In this document: positions 47,357-59,189 of the stretch, in pieces | Layout: the number at the start of each line of letters is the position of its first letter | Position numbering within the stretch: position 1 is the first letter of the stretch | Assembly (NCBI RefSeq): GCF_947179165.1 | Contig: NC_077242.1 | Coordinates: forward strand, 51,531,097 to 51,595,096 | Direction: 5' to 3' | Source: Solanum dulcamara | Taxonomy: Eukaryota; Streptophyta; Magnoliopsida; Solanales; Solanaceae | Length of the DNA stretch: 64,000 bases | Translations under genes and position numbers: made by a program | Notes under the pieces: model-generated | What the model was told of the DNA's origin: nothing | The model's input: only the letters and a program-made list of their open reading frames with translations | Database searches by the model: none

Positions 47357-49690
47357 TTGTGTGTCCTCAACGACACTACAATACTAAAACACTAAAATGA
47401 CACAATGCAAAATAAGATTAAGAATGTACAACAATCACATGCTATTAACTCTCGGCCCTTTACAATTTCCATCCCACTAAATTGAATTGGGTCCATGAAT
47501 CTAAGAAATGGTGAGAATTCTTGATCTCTCTCAATATCTCTCTCAATTCGAAAATCCAGGATTTGAATTGATGTCCTCTCATTGATTCCTCCTAAATCAT
47601 AATTTGCCAGAACTGTCATCACCTATGGTTGATTAAGAAAAAAACTGGAAAGGAAAAAAGATTGTTCACAAATATTCATTTTTGATTTCAAAAATTTCTT
47701 ATAACAATTTTCGCATTGAACCCACAAATGCAACCATTATTTCAACTCAAACTAACTTATGTAGATCAATATTAGACACTTCAACACCAATAGAAAAATT
47801 CACATGTCAAAAACAACATTCTCCATTTTCATGACTATTTAGACAATACCACTTGTGCTCTCACTGAAAAGAAGTCCCTTTTTCCCTCATATTTGAAAAT
47901 ATTTCTTTAAACACAAGGATGTGAGAAACACTAACACTCACAAAAGAAATTCAGACTTTCATGCACAATACCATAGGCTTGCCCTTATTTTTAATACTTA
48001 GACTCTTGAATTATTAAATTAGGATCACTGTAGGACTTTTTCATTTGGTAACATAGGCTCGGGGAAAAGTGTGGTGCATTTATATTTTAGTGACTTTTGT
48101 CCCTCCTCAAACACTATATTAACCTTGACTCCACATCTTACAACCCACAATTTGTTTCACTCTTTTTCTTTGCTTTTTGCTTTTGCCTTAGGTGTGGCTT
48201 TTGTTTGTTCTTTTCACAACATTTTTCTTATTCTTTGTACTTTACATTGCTAAACCTTTCTAAATCATTTATTTGTCTTAGCCAAAACACCTTTTTATTC
48301 CTTTTCACATATCTCTTTTCAAAATTTTCTTTTCTTGCTTTTCTTTTCTCATACCCCTTCCCTTCTTGGTTTCCTCTCATAGTAGACACCCTCAACTTAG
48401 GCTTTTGTCCTAAGTTGAGGTACACATTATCCTAGGAGGTACTACAAATAAAATAAGAATTACAATCAGGATTAGGAATATTTGAAAACACGCGTTTATT
48501 GTCTTTTTAAAGCCTATATCTTTGGTTCAAAGGGTAAACCAATGTATGGTTGGTTCTTTTAAGTCTAAGTGGACTGATTCAAAGATAGCCTATGATCCTT
48601 TCCTAATCAACAGTTTAGTTATCACAGTATGACCAATAGAGAAAGTTCTAGATTGACACAAATAGTTCGAACACACAAATACCTCACATACACTTGGCAT
48701 CAAGTTTTATTGTCAATCATCAATCATTGGTTCATGTTTTAGTCTAAGTAATGTGTTATCATACCAGTTTACGTCATATCACGCAATGATCCTACATAGT
48801 CAATTTATCAAAGAAGCAGTCACAACATTTCAAGTAAATTTTGGAGGGGTTATTTATTTTCGTTTAAAACTTCTAGCCATCATGCCATAGATCCCTAATC
48901 TTATTTGACATTCAACATCCTAAACATGTTGGTTCAACATAAATTAAATAAAATCCTATAGGGAAATAAAACACAAGAAAGAAAACCTCACGGATATAAT
49001 CAGTAAGGGTAAGCAAAAGAAACTTGTGGCGCATAAACGCCGAAGCCTATATGGTGGCATATGGGTCCATAGGTGTAGAGCTCAGTGCAGTAACATGTGG
49101 TACCAAGGCATTCTGGTAGTCAGCTAAAGTGTTGTCTCATGAGCTCGAAACGCCAATAGCACACTGCCTCTCCTCCTCCTATTGTATCTCCTCGGACAGT
49201 TTAGAGGCTTGTATGGCCTCTGGTAGATCTTGGTACTCTTTTCTCTTTATTTTCCTTTCCCCATCCCTTTCCAAAGTGTCATCATATGTATGGGGTCTTT
49301 TGTCTCTTGCCACGTCTGTGTCATCATCCGCAAATAGATCAAACAAGTGTGGTGGATGAATAACTGGCACGATAATATAGGGACTAGTGTAGCCAAAGAC
49401 GTGACGTCCGCATGTAGTACTCCAAGATTAGTATAAATGGAAATAATGTTAGAACTGGACAAGGACTGCAACTTGCATTCACCCTCAACTTAAAAGCATC
49501 AATTCATGCCTAAATTATCTCTCTCAATCAACTAATACAACTTCAAACTTTGCCACCATGTGCTTCTCTAATTTAGTAATGGCTTTTTGTACCCATGGCT
49601 TAAGCTGCTAAATCAACTGACCCAATTGGGCCTCAGTCTATGCCTGGTGCTTCATTAATTTATATAATGCTTCGACCAAGATGATGACCA
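47357..49690 (-). other. Non-coding 3' region of the Athila/Tat-type element
   Basis: There is no coding region I can support. A perfect 12-bp hairpin lies at 48390-48420, and a pyrimidine-rich block on the plus strand lies at about 48140-48370. Short open frames in both directions (for example 47392-47622 and 48097-48435) look incidental. Long non-coding tails after the last ORF are common in this lineage. Confidence 0.5.
48390..48420. other. Perfect 12-bp inverted repeat (hairpin)
   Basis: The arms cctcaacttagg (48390-48401) and cctaagttgagg (48409-48420) pair perfectly around a seven-base loop. One arm repeats the words of the polypurine tract at 47337-47356. Confidence 0.85.
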
Positions 49691-49699
49691 AGCCTCTGT

Positions 49700-51230
49700 G
49701 CTGTAGATGTTTCATACTCATAGATGGGACTGTCAAGTCAGTTGTGGAAGACTTTGATGGCTCCATGGGGGTAGCTGTGGCCACACCAACCCTTTCATTC
49801 TTATTGCTCCAAATTTTGATCTATATGACCTCCAGGCGGTACAAAGTAAACCTCTTACATAGAAGCAATTAGGAACCTAACCTTGTCTCGAGGTCCAGGG
49901 CAATGCCGAATCAGCTTGCACAGTCGGCTGAACAGTCTCAAACTCAGGTAGCTACATAGCTGGATGGGGAGCACACTGCTATCCAATGGGGTTTATATCA
50001 TCTTTAATGAGCCCCGGGTCTATAGTTCTATTCACTCTAATTTGTGGGTTGATCCCAGAAATTTGCAAAACTATAGCATCCCTGTACAGTGCAAACATAA
50101 GATAAGGAAAAAGGATCATGGTATTCCACTGAATAGCTCGCTCCTGAGTCTCTACAATGATGATTTTAACAACATCCACTTCATATCCCTCCATCAAGCT
50201 AGCAATGATCACTGCCCGATCCAGAGTTAAATGATTATTGGCATTGGTTGGGAAAAGTCTGTGGTAGACAATAGCTTACCAAAACTTAGATGCAAAGTTT
50301 AGCGATGCTTTCTTGATCGGAGTTGGGTGAGATAACCAATCCATTTCTATTCCATGCTCTATTATATAAACCACTACCTATTTAAGTAGCTTGCCATGTT
50401 GCATCATATCCCGCATAATATTTTTATCTCTTACCACTTTTATTTTCTGATGAAACTCGGTCGTCGAGGCTGCCGATGGAAAGTTTGGGTTATAGAGTAT
50501 CCATTAGACTATCTCCTTTGATAAACTAACCGGGATCTCCCAGACCAATGTGGTCAAAAGTACCGACTTCTCCAGCTCTTTCACCTTGGAAAGAGTCATC
50601 TATTTGACCATTGCTATGTATGAAGCATAGAACTCACATACCATGTTATTGCTATAATTCCTGGGGTGCTCTGCCATCCACTCTAGTTTATGGTGATAAA
50701 ACAAATCACAAATATTTAGGACTGTCTCTAACCCGATTATGATCACCTGTGGCTTCTCGTAATGGGTCTCCATAAAATTTGGCGATCATTCCTCTCTTGT
50801 CTTATTATGTGGATGTCAAGTAGCCCTAGAACACACCACCACTTTAGTTGTCCTCTTATATGGACTGGTATGGAGGGCCACTCAGGCATCAACTTGCCTT
50901 TGGGGGACACAAATCCTAAAGCAGATTGGGGTACTGAGTCATCATTGCTCACTCTACCTCTCTTGAATCCCTCTCTTTAGAATGAGGAGGAGTAGATGCT
51001 GCTGACGTATGCAGAGGGGAAGAGCTTCCACTTTTGTCCGAAATCGAGATGATTTGTTTGGATGTCCTCACCAAGGGTGTTTCTGATTCATGAGAGGACT
51101 CCTCCTCAGAAGTACAAGGTTTCGCGTCTGTTGGCGCATCCCGAATGCTTCGCTTTAAAATTGTAGCCTCTTCTTTTCTTGAAGGCTTTTTACTACCATC
51201 ACCCTTCTTTGAGGTTTGTTTAGGATGCAT
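49700..51230 (-). pseudogene. Extra ORF downstream of pol: 'putative plant transposon protein' type
   Basis: The frame starts MHPKQTSKKGDGSKKPSRKE at 51230 and is basic and Ser-rich at first. It continues through broken frames (KLMPEWPSIPVHIRGQLKWW at about 50850), then HPTPIKKASLNF (about 50320) and DRAVIIASLMEGYEVD (50220-50170) to PGLIKDDINPIG near 49980. This resembles the family annotated as putative plant transposon protein in Solanaceae, found in Athila/Tat-like elements between integrase and the 3' LTR, the place of the env-like gene in Athila. Its function is unknown. Several stops and shifts show decay. Confidence 0.6.
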
Positions 51231-52950
51231 TATACCTACAGACTAGGAATTAGTACATAAACATAACAATAAAATACAAGAAAAGAAAGAAAGAAGAAAT
51301 AATTTTAAAAAACATTAACTGGGAAATGACTATTTTTTAGTTCTACGAAGGGGTATCTATGGGCCATAGAAGAGTCTACGACTCGTAGAATCAACCCGTA
51401 GACTCAGAACTACAGGTTTTACTCTCTGAATATTGTCTATGGGTGGTCCTTACGAATCATAGAAAGTTCAATGGGTCGTAAGGGTCATCCGTAGACTAAG
51501 TGTTATGCCTCTGAGTTTTGTTACTTGTTTTGTACGAGTCAATCCTATGATCCATAGATAAGTCTACGACCTATAAGATGAACTCGTACAATTTGAGTGT
51601 CAAAATACTTCATTATTGGAATTAGAGCATTTGGTTTAACAATTGTAATTGACGAGCTGTAGAATATCCTACGACTCATAATATAGACTCGTGACTCTTG
51701 CTAATTGGGAGGATTGAATCACTGACTGGAGGTCCTTGTTTACGAGGGGTAACCATGACTCGTAGATTGTTCTAAGACCTATAGAAAACCCTCGATAGAA
51801 CAAAACTTCAAGATCAGTGTTTATCATAAGTAAAGCACAACAAAACAACTTAATGACCCCCATTTATTAAACCCATTGTTATTAAATCAAAACTTCATCA
51901 AAGACCAAGTACCCCACTTCACAAATTAGTTAAATAGTTCAGTTTAGAGAATTCTTATAGAAGAAGCACACAACGAGTAAAACAACTCCATTCATTCATC
52001 AAATTATTGTTCTTAATACTAAATAAGTCATCTATTCAGTTCCGCCCATTCACAATCAGTTCAATGATCCAATTTTAAAATAATAAAAATCTTAATATCA
52101 TACTAACTAGTTTATTTGATACCACTACACTTATTGAATTAATTAAAACATGGTTAAGTGTCAAAACACGGGGAGATTCACTTACCATAATAGAGGATTT
52201 AGTCCTTGGGTTTTAATTTTGTGTTGGGACTATTAACACAGTGTAGGGCTTAGGAAACCTGGCTTCTTGATTGTAGTGAAGCTTCAATAGAGGGAATGGA
52301 CTTTAGTTGATTGTTTGGTAAGGGTGGGAATTTGAGAGGTTGTTTTGTGAAGGAGAAGAGGGGTCATTTGGTCGTAGGTATGGGATGGAAACAAAATAAT
52401 GGAGGTGACTTATAAATTTTTTCCCTTTTATTTCTCTATTGCGGCATGGGTCAGTATCTTACTAAGTTTATGGAATAGGCAAGTTACGAATTGTAATAAG
52501 TATTACAGGTCGTAGATGTGTATCGTAAATTATCTCAACACTTAGGCTAAGGAAAGAAAACATACCTGGAGTCCATGAGTGCAGGCTACGGGTCATAGAA
52601 AATTCTATGAATCATAGAGTACACTCGTAGACTTAGAGATGCATCATGTTTTGAATTTGAAGTTTGACGAGTCAAGTTTACGAGCCGTAGAAGTTTGTAC
52701 GACCCATAAAAATGACTCGTGTGTCTCTCTGAGTCCTTTTCAGTTTCCAGTATTTTCAATTCGACATGGGCATGTACTCAATCTTTGACCTATTTTTTTA
52801 TACTTTTTGTGATTTTAATTTGACACGGACCCTAACAAAGTCTATGCTATTCTAAAAACTAACAAGTGGGAATAGAAAGAGATAAAAATAAAATGGACTA
52901 AATGAAAAACAACGTAAATTGGGTTGCCTCCCAAGTAGTGCTTGATTTAA
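51231..52950 (-). other. Spacer between pol and the extra ORF, rich in TCGTAG words
   Basis: No coding region is supported. The words ctacgactcgtag, gactcgtag, gggtcgta and related forms recur at 51340-51790 and 52480-52720. The same words occur in the LTR at 46860-47165 and in the unrelated-looking LTR at 1690-2060. Confidence 0.55.
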
Positions 52951-53990
52951 TATCGTGGCACGACGCAGATATGCCTAGTTACTCAGACGTCACTAAGCTT
53001 CCATGCTTCAACACTTTTGATTTCATCCTCTGTACCCATGTATACTTTGATTCATTGACCATTAACTTTGAATTTTGTACCATCCTTTTTTTGTAGCTCG
53101 ACCGTACCATGTGGAAAGACTTGACTCACTCGGAGTGGTCCTAAATATTTGGACTTGAGTTTGCCAGGAAATAAACACATCCTTGATTTGAAAAGAAGGA
53201 CTAAGTCTCCAGGTGCAAATGTTTATTTTTCAATCTTTTGGTCGTGGTAATTCTTCATGCACTCTTTGTACAAGGCTGCACTCTCATATGCATTTAGGCA
53301 GAACTCATCAAGCTTATTTATTTGATTAATCATTTTCTTTGATGTGGCATCCTAATTCATATTCAATTTCTTCAACACCCACATAGCCTTGTGTTCTATC
53401 TCTTCGGGAAGATGACAAGACTTTCCAAAGATAAGTTAATAAGGTGACATACCTATAGGAGTCTTGATTGCTGTGCGGTAAGCCCATAGAGCATCATCAA
53501 GCTTCTTTGACCAATCCTTTCTATTTGCACTCACCGTCTTTGCAAGTATTTGATTGATTTCTTGATTTGAGACTTCAACTTGTCCACTAGTTTATGGATG
53601 ATAAGGAGTTTCTACACTATGTCAAACCCTATACTTTTCAAGTAACGCTTTGAACAATCGATTAGAAAAGTGGAAACCTCCATCGCTGATTATTGCCCTT
53701 GGTGTACCAAATCTTGAGAAGATATTTTGCTTGAGGAAGGCAGTGAAACTTCTTGCTACATTATTAGGAAGTGCGATAGCTTCTACCCATTTAGACACGT
53801 AGTCAACCACAACAAAGATGCACTTCATTCCACTCGAACTCACAAAAGGCCTCATTAAGTCAATTCCCCATACGTCGAACAATTCAATGACTAGAATAAG
53901 AGTGAGTGGACGCTCATATTTCTTTGAAATTCCTCCTTCCCTTTGACAACAATAACAAGACTTGGCGTAATCATGAGTGTCTTGATGACT
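52951..53990 (-). pseudogene. Integrase core and C-terminus of the Athila/Tat-type element
   Basis: From right to left, the second zinc-binding pair CYCCQREGG lies at about 53950. Next is the core, with FDVWGIDLMRPF (first Asp) at 53880, VDYVSKWVEAIALP, and IISDGGFHF (second Asp) at about 53680. The Glu-containing helix and a GDLVLLFKSR / LFPGKLKSKYLGP C-terminal segment follow towards 53140. SKWVEAIA is typical of Athila/Tat integrases. Stops are present. The N-terminal part lies beyond the inserted solo LTR, at 56168-56280. Confidence 0.85.
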
Positions 53991-56172
53991 TGTTAGCCCA
54001 AAAAATTTCTTTAGACTAAGTTTTTGTATGAGACCATAGTAGGGTCAACTTCAAATGACCATATCTCCTAAACTATATTGAATTGGGTGGCTTATGACCT
54101 ATCAAGCCCAAAAAATTTCTTTAGACTAAGTTTTTGTATGAGACCATAGTAGGGTCAACTTCAAATGACCATATCTCCTAAACTATATTGAATTGGGTGG
54201 CTTATGACCTATCAAATTAAAGTCTTTGCGTCTTCTTTCTAACGCCACCAAGAATGTAATTTTTAGAGTTTTTCCAGATTTGTTTTTGACTAGAGAGGTG
54301 CGCGACAAGTTCGCGACACGGACCTGGCGCAGACTTGGCCAGTTTTTCCAGATTTTAGTGAGAAAAACTTGAAACATTCCCTATTATATATATACAATCT
54401 TGGATGTGTTTTTAGGGCATTTTGCAGTCTTTAGCCTCCTCAAAACCCCAAACTTCATCCTCTTCTCTCTCAAATCATCTCCAACAAAATCCTCTCTAAC
54501 TCAAATGATTCAAGCTTCCTATTAAAGACCTAAAATCAAGACTCCTCCACTTCTTCTTCAAGTTTCTCTCTAAGGTACGTGGGTTTTCTTCCATGGGTCC
54601 TTCCACCTATATAGTCCAAATGTTTCTCAACCTAGCATTTCAATTCAAAATGATAAAATCTTATGGGATTTGACATGATGGTTCCAAATGCATAGATTAT
54701 GGTATATTTAAAGTTTATTTACTCATATTGATATATACACACACACACATTGACTCTCAATTTCAAGTGATAAGTTTTATGAATTTTCATACTACGATTC
54801 CAAAAATATGGATTCTTGAATATTTGAAGTTTATTTATCTATATTGACTTATGTTGCTTCTTATTTACATGAAATGCATGATTTATCAAGGTCCTTATAT
54901 GAAGGCTTGAAATTAGTTTTGAATTATATGGGTGGGTTGTTTAAAGATATTTTAAATGATGAATTTCTTCACTCTCATGCATGCTAGCATTGATTTAAAT
55001 GACTTAAAAGTTGATTTCTTTGAACCCACCTAGTTTCCTATGATAAAGTAAAGTTGAAATGAAGTTTGACTCCAATGAATGTTATAAAGTAAATTCCTAT
55101 GTTTAAAGGAGTCTTGTGAAATGATTGAATGATGATGAAAGGGTTTTTAGCCAAAGAAATGATTCAATGTGAAAGGACAATTCTCACATATTTGAATCAA
55201 ATGAAATGTTTTAATGAGCTATTCCACCGATGATGATTTGATGTCTAAAGTTATACAAAGATTATGTTATTATGATAGTTAAATGTTATTCTGTGGGATT
55301 GACCTAGCACTGAATGTAACATGTAGATGGGGACTCGACCTAAGGGGTCCTTAAGTAAAGTCTCATATTGCATTAACTATGCACCAACATAGGAGCCCTT
55401 TTAGGATATTTAGGCTAGTGGTTCCACAATTAGCCCTTAAAGTCAAAGTTAAAAGAGTGATCAAAGTTGACAGAGTTCTACTTGACAAGTAGTCTCCCTG
55501 TGCCGATGTAGGGGGTTATGTTGTATTCCATATAATAGATCGCATGGTCTTAAATGTCAGTTACAGTCACATCCCCACATATGTATGATTTAAATGTTAT
55601 CTACTTGATTACTCATGCATACATTCACTCATGTATTTTACCTTATGAATGTCTTAATGTTTTTATCATGTTGCATGCCTACATACTTAGTACATTCAAA
55701 GTACTAACGCATATTCATTTGCCTACATGATATCACCATGTAGGGACCGGTGTTCCTCCTCTTGCACATGGTTAGTTTAGATCATTTGAAGGCCACTTTT
55801 GGTGAGTTTCCATTGTTTTGGGAACAATACTCCTCCCCTTTCTAGCATGTGTTATATTGAGGCATTAAGATACCAATTTTGGTACTTCATTGTTAGTTTA
55901 TTTGAGGATGAGCTAGGGACATATCTTAACCCCCGCCAAGTCTATTGGTAGAGGTATGTTTGGACATAAATGTATGATGATCTAAGCTTGATAATGACTC
56001 TTATTTTATGATGTTATCCCTTATCCCCGATTTCCCCTCTTTCTCCCACTTGATATTTATTTTCAGCACTAATGAAAGGCTAAATGAATGCTAAGAGGCT
56101 TGGGTGAGGTACCTCCGGGTTCCTCATTTACCGTGTCACATCTAGTCCCTAGGCCTGGGTCATGACAATACT
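53986..56172 (+). mobile_element. Gypsy solo LTR inserted in the integrase zinc finger
   Basis: The LTR (53991-56167, 2177 bp) starts tgttagcccaaaaaatttct and ends ctgggtcatgaca. It splits the integrase of the minus-strand element between YKIVQYG and the HQDTHDYAKSC region. The flanking pentamers tgact and atact share three bases, as in a decayed duplication. A 110-bp tandem duplication occupies its first 225 bp (53996-54105 and 54106-54215). Open frames inside are not genes. Confidence 0.8.
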
Positions 56173-58137
56173 ACCCATATTGTACAATCTTGTAGGCTAT
56201 TTGGATACCACTATGATGGCCTCCAATAGGCGATGAAAGCCATGCTTCCAAAATACTCATCATCTATACTTTAAGTACATAGCGACGAATAATCCCATCA
56301 GCACAAATAAGGAACAAATATGGTTCTTCCCAAAAGAACTTATTCACATCAGATATGAACTAGTAGTGCTGGAGAACATTCAAATCGAATGGAACTATAT
56401 CACTTACTAAATAGTTAGCAACATCTGCAAACCTTGGAATTAAGTCTTGTGATGTTGCCAATACTTGTTCATCTGGAAAGGTGTCATCTATCTCTACTCC
56501 ATCTTCCAATTTTAAGATTGACTCTTTTTCAAGCCTAGAAAGATGGTTAGCAACTTGATTTTCAGTACCTTTTTGGTCTTTGAATTCGAAATCAAATTCT
56601 TGTAGCAATAGTACTCAATGAATAAGTCTTGGCTTATGCATCTTTATTTTCCATGAGATACCTCAAAGCTGCATGGTTTATGTGTACAATGACTTTAGTT
56701 CCCAACAAGTAGGATCTAAACTTCTCGAAAGTGAACACAACGACAAGTAACTCTTATTCGGTCATGGTATAGTTTCTTTAAGCAACATTAAGGGCTTTGA
56801 TAACATAGTATATCGGATGTAAAATCTTCTTGCGCCTTTGTCCTAATACTATGCCAAGTGCTACTCAACTTGCATTACACATGATCTCAAACAGTTTCTC
56901 CCAATCTGGTGCAATGATGATTGGAGCCGATACTAACCTTTTTTTCAACTCCTCAAACGCTTTTAGATGGGCCTTATCAAAAACAAACTTTGTCTCTGTC
57001 TCAAGTAGCTTGCATTATGGATGAGATATTTTGGAGAAGTATTTGATAAAGCAACGATAAAATCCGGTGTATCCCAAAAAGCTTCGAATGCCTTTGACAG
57101 AGATGGGAGAGGGTAGCTTAGCAATAACCTTAATCTTTGCTCGATCTATCTCAATGCATTTGTTTGATATATTATGACCCAATAATATGCCCTCTTTCAC
57201 CATAAAGTGACACTCCTCCTAATTGAGCACAAGGTTGCACTCTTCACACCTTTTTAGTACATCTTGGAGATGAGCCAAGCAGCGAAATAGAAGATCTACG
57301 TGACCAAATTTTCGTGTTAACCATCAAAGGAGTCACCAACCACTAAAAAATCATCCATGAAAATTTTGACTGTATCTTCCACCATATCTGAAAAGATAGA
57401 CATCATACAATATTGAAAGGTCATCGGTGCATTACACAATCCAAAAGGCATCCTTTTGAAAGCGAAGGTTCCATATGGGCATGTGAACATGGTCTTTTCT
57501 TCATCTTTGGGTGCAATAGAAATCTTATTGTAACCCTAATATCCATCAAGAAAATAGTACCATCCTTTGTCAGCATTTGGTCCATGAAAGATATTAGAAA
57601 GTGATCTTTTTTTGTCCATAAGTTTAGATTGCAATAATCCATGTATACCCTCCAACCAGTGACAGGCCTTATTGGAATGAGATCGTTCTTCGCATTTGAC
57701 ACCACTGTAATACCTCCCTTATTTATTACACATTAGACAAAACTTACCCAATTACTATTTGTGATTGGATACACGACTCCCGCATCTAACCACTTGATGA
57801 TCTCCTTTTTAACTACCTCTTGCATAGGTGGGTTGAGATGCCATTGGTGTTTAATGCTTGGTTTGAAATCTAGCATGACTTGGAATTTTTGAGTACATAT
57901 GCCTAGTGATATGCCTATGATGTTGGCTATGGACCATCCTATAGCTCTTTTGAAATGCCTCAAGACGAATGTAAGATCTTCCACTGGCTTTTGGTGAAGA
58001 TCAACAACTATTATGGCTGGAAATATGTTGGTGGGTCAAAAGAATGCATATTGTAAGTGAGATGGAAGCGCTTTGAGTTCCAAATTTGGAGGCTCCTCGT
58101 TTGATGGTTTCACGGGCGGAGTTGCTCTATTCTTTCA
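56168..58137 (-). pseudogene. Reverse transcriptase and RNase H of the Athila/Tat-type element, plus integrase start
   Basis: Read leftwards from 58137: the pre-RT linker (LKALPSHLQYAF, AIGWSIANIIGISLGIC), the fingers (EVVKKEIIKWLDAGVVYPI), VTGWRVYMDYCNLN, and the catalytic box FMDDF (about 57345-57362, a form of YxDD). Then come MVKEGILLGHNISNKCIEID, SVKGIRSFLGYTGFYRCFIK (57090-57030), and an RNase H end EFDFEFKDQKGTENQVANH (56600-56545). At 56270-56170 the integrase zinc-finger start GGHHSGIQIAYKIVQYG is visible. Stops and shifts break every domain. Gag, protease and the 5' LTR are missing. Confidence 0.85.
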
Positions 58138-59160
58138 AGTCTAAGTCGAGTCTCTTTGATGTGTGATTGAGCGACTTTATTGGTGGCCAATCATGAAGAA
58201 AGACATAGCCGAGTCTCTGGCTAAGTGTCAGAACTATCAGCAGGTAAATTATGAGCACAAAAGACCTGCATGGATACTTCATAGAATGCCCATTCCTGAA
58301 TAGAAGTGGGAAAGGATAGCCATTGATTTTTTGGTAGGTCTTCCGAAGACCTTGGGAAAGTATGATTCTATATGGTTTTTGGTTGATAGATTGAGAAATT
58401 CAGCTTATTTCATTCCAGTCAGAGTGGACTATAATATGCAATAGTTTGCCAGGATATACGTGAAAGAGATAGTGAGGCTACATGAGGTGCCCATTTCTAC
58501 CATCTCAGAACGTGGTATACAGGTCACTTCTAAATTTCTAGGGAATTTACATGAGGAGTTGGAACTCAACTCACTTTCAGCACTTCTTTTCATCCACAAA
58601 CCAATGGGTATTCAGAGAGGACCGTTCAAGTGTTGAAACATATATTGAGAGTATGTGCGATTGATTTAAGAGGATATTGGGAAAATTCGTGCCTTTGTGT
58701 GAGTTCTCCTATAACAATAGCTATTACTCCAACATTGATAAAGCACCATTTGAAGCTCTCTATGGGAGAGATGTAGATCGCCCATAGGATGGTTTGAGAC
58801 TCAAGATATGAATCCCTTAGGGATTGACTGGGTAAGAGATGCTCAAGATAAGGTAAGAATCATCCAAGCCAATATCCTAGAAGCTCAGAGTGAACAAAAG
58901 GAGTATGCTAACCGTAAGATAAGGGACATGACATTTTAGGCCGGTGAGCAAGTTCTTCTAAAAGTGCCACCATAAAGAAAGTGATGAGGTTTGACAAGAA
59001 GGGAAAGCTCAGTCCTTGCTATATTGGCCCCTTCAAAATTGTTGACTGTGTAGGGCCAGTAGCTTATAGGTTGGCTTTACCGCCATTCCTATCAGGAGTC
59101 CATCCAGTGTTACATATGTCCATGTTGAGGAAGTATCATTAGAATAGAGATTATATCATC
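58138..59160 (+). pseudogene. Integrase and C-terminal part of a second plus-strand gypsy polyprotein
   Basis: The start is abrupt, inside the integrase zinc finger (KCQNYQQVNYEHKRP, with one Cys replaced by Tyr). It continues through IAIDFLVGLPKTLGKYDSIW, IVRLHEVPISTISERG (the usual DRG reads ERG) and TNGYSERTVQVLKH-like sequence in another frame. It ends in RFDKKGKLSPCYIGPFKIV and GVHPVLHMSMLRKYH. Sequence between MLRKYH and the following LTR is shortened, so the usual C-terminal tail is missing. Confidence 0.8.
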
Positions 59161-59189
59161 AAGTGTTCCTTATGTCTATTTCTTAGACG

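Noticed and set aside
48071..48435. Hydrophobic open frames as a membrane protein gene
   Set aside because: They result from a pyrimidine-rich tract in the non-coding tail of the Athila/Tat-type element and overlap in two frames.
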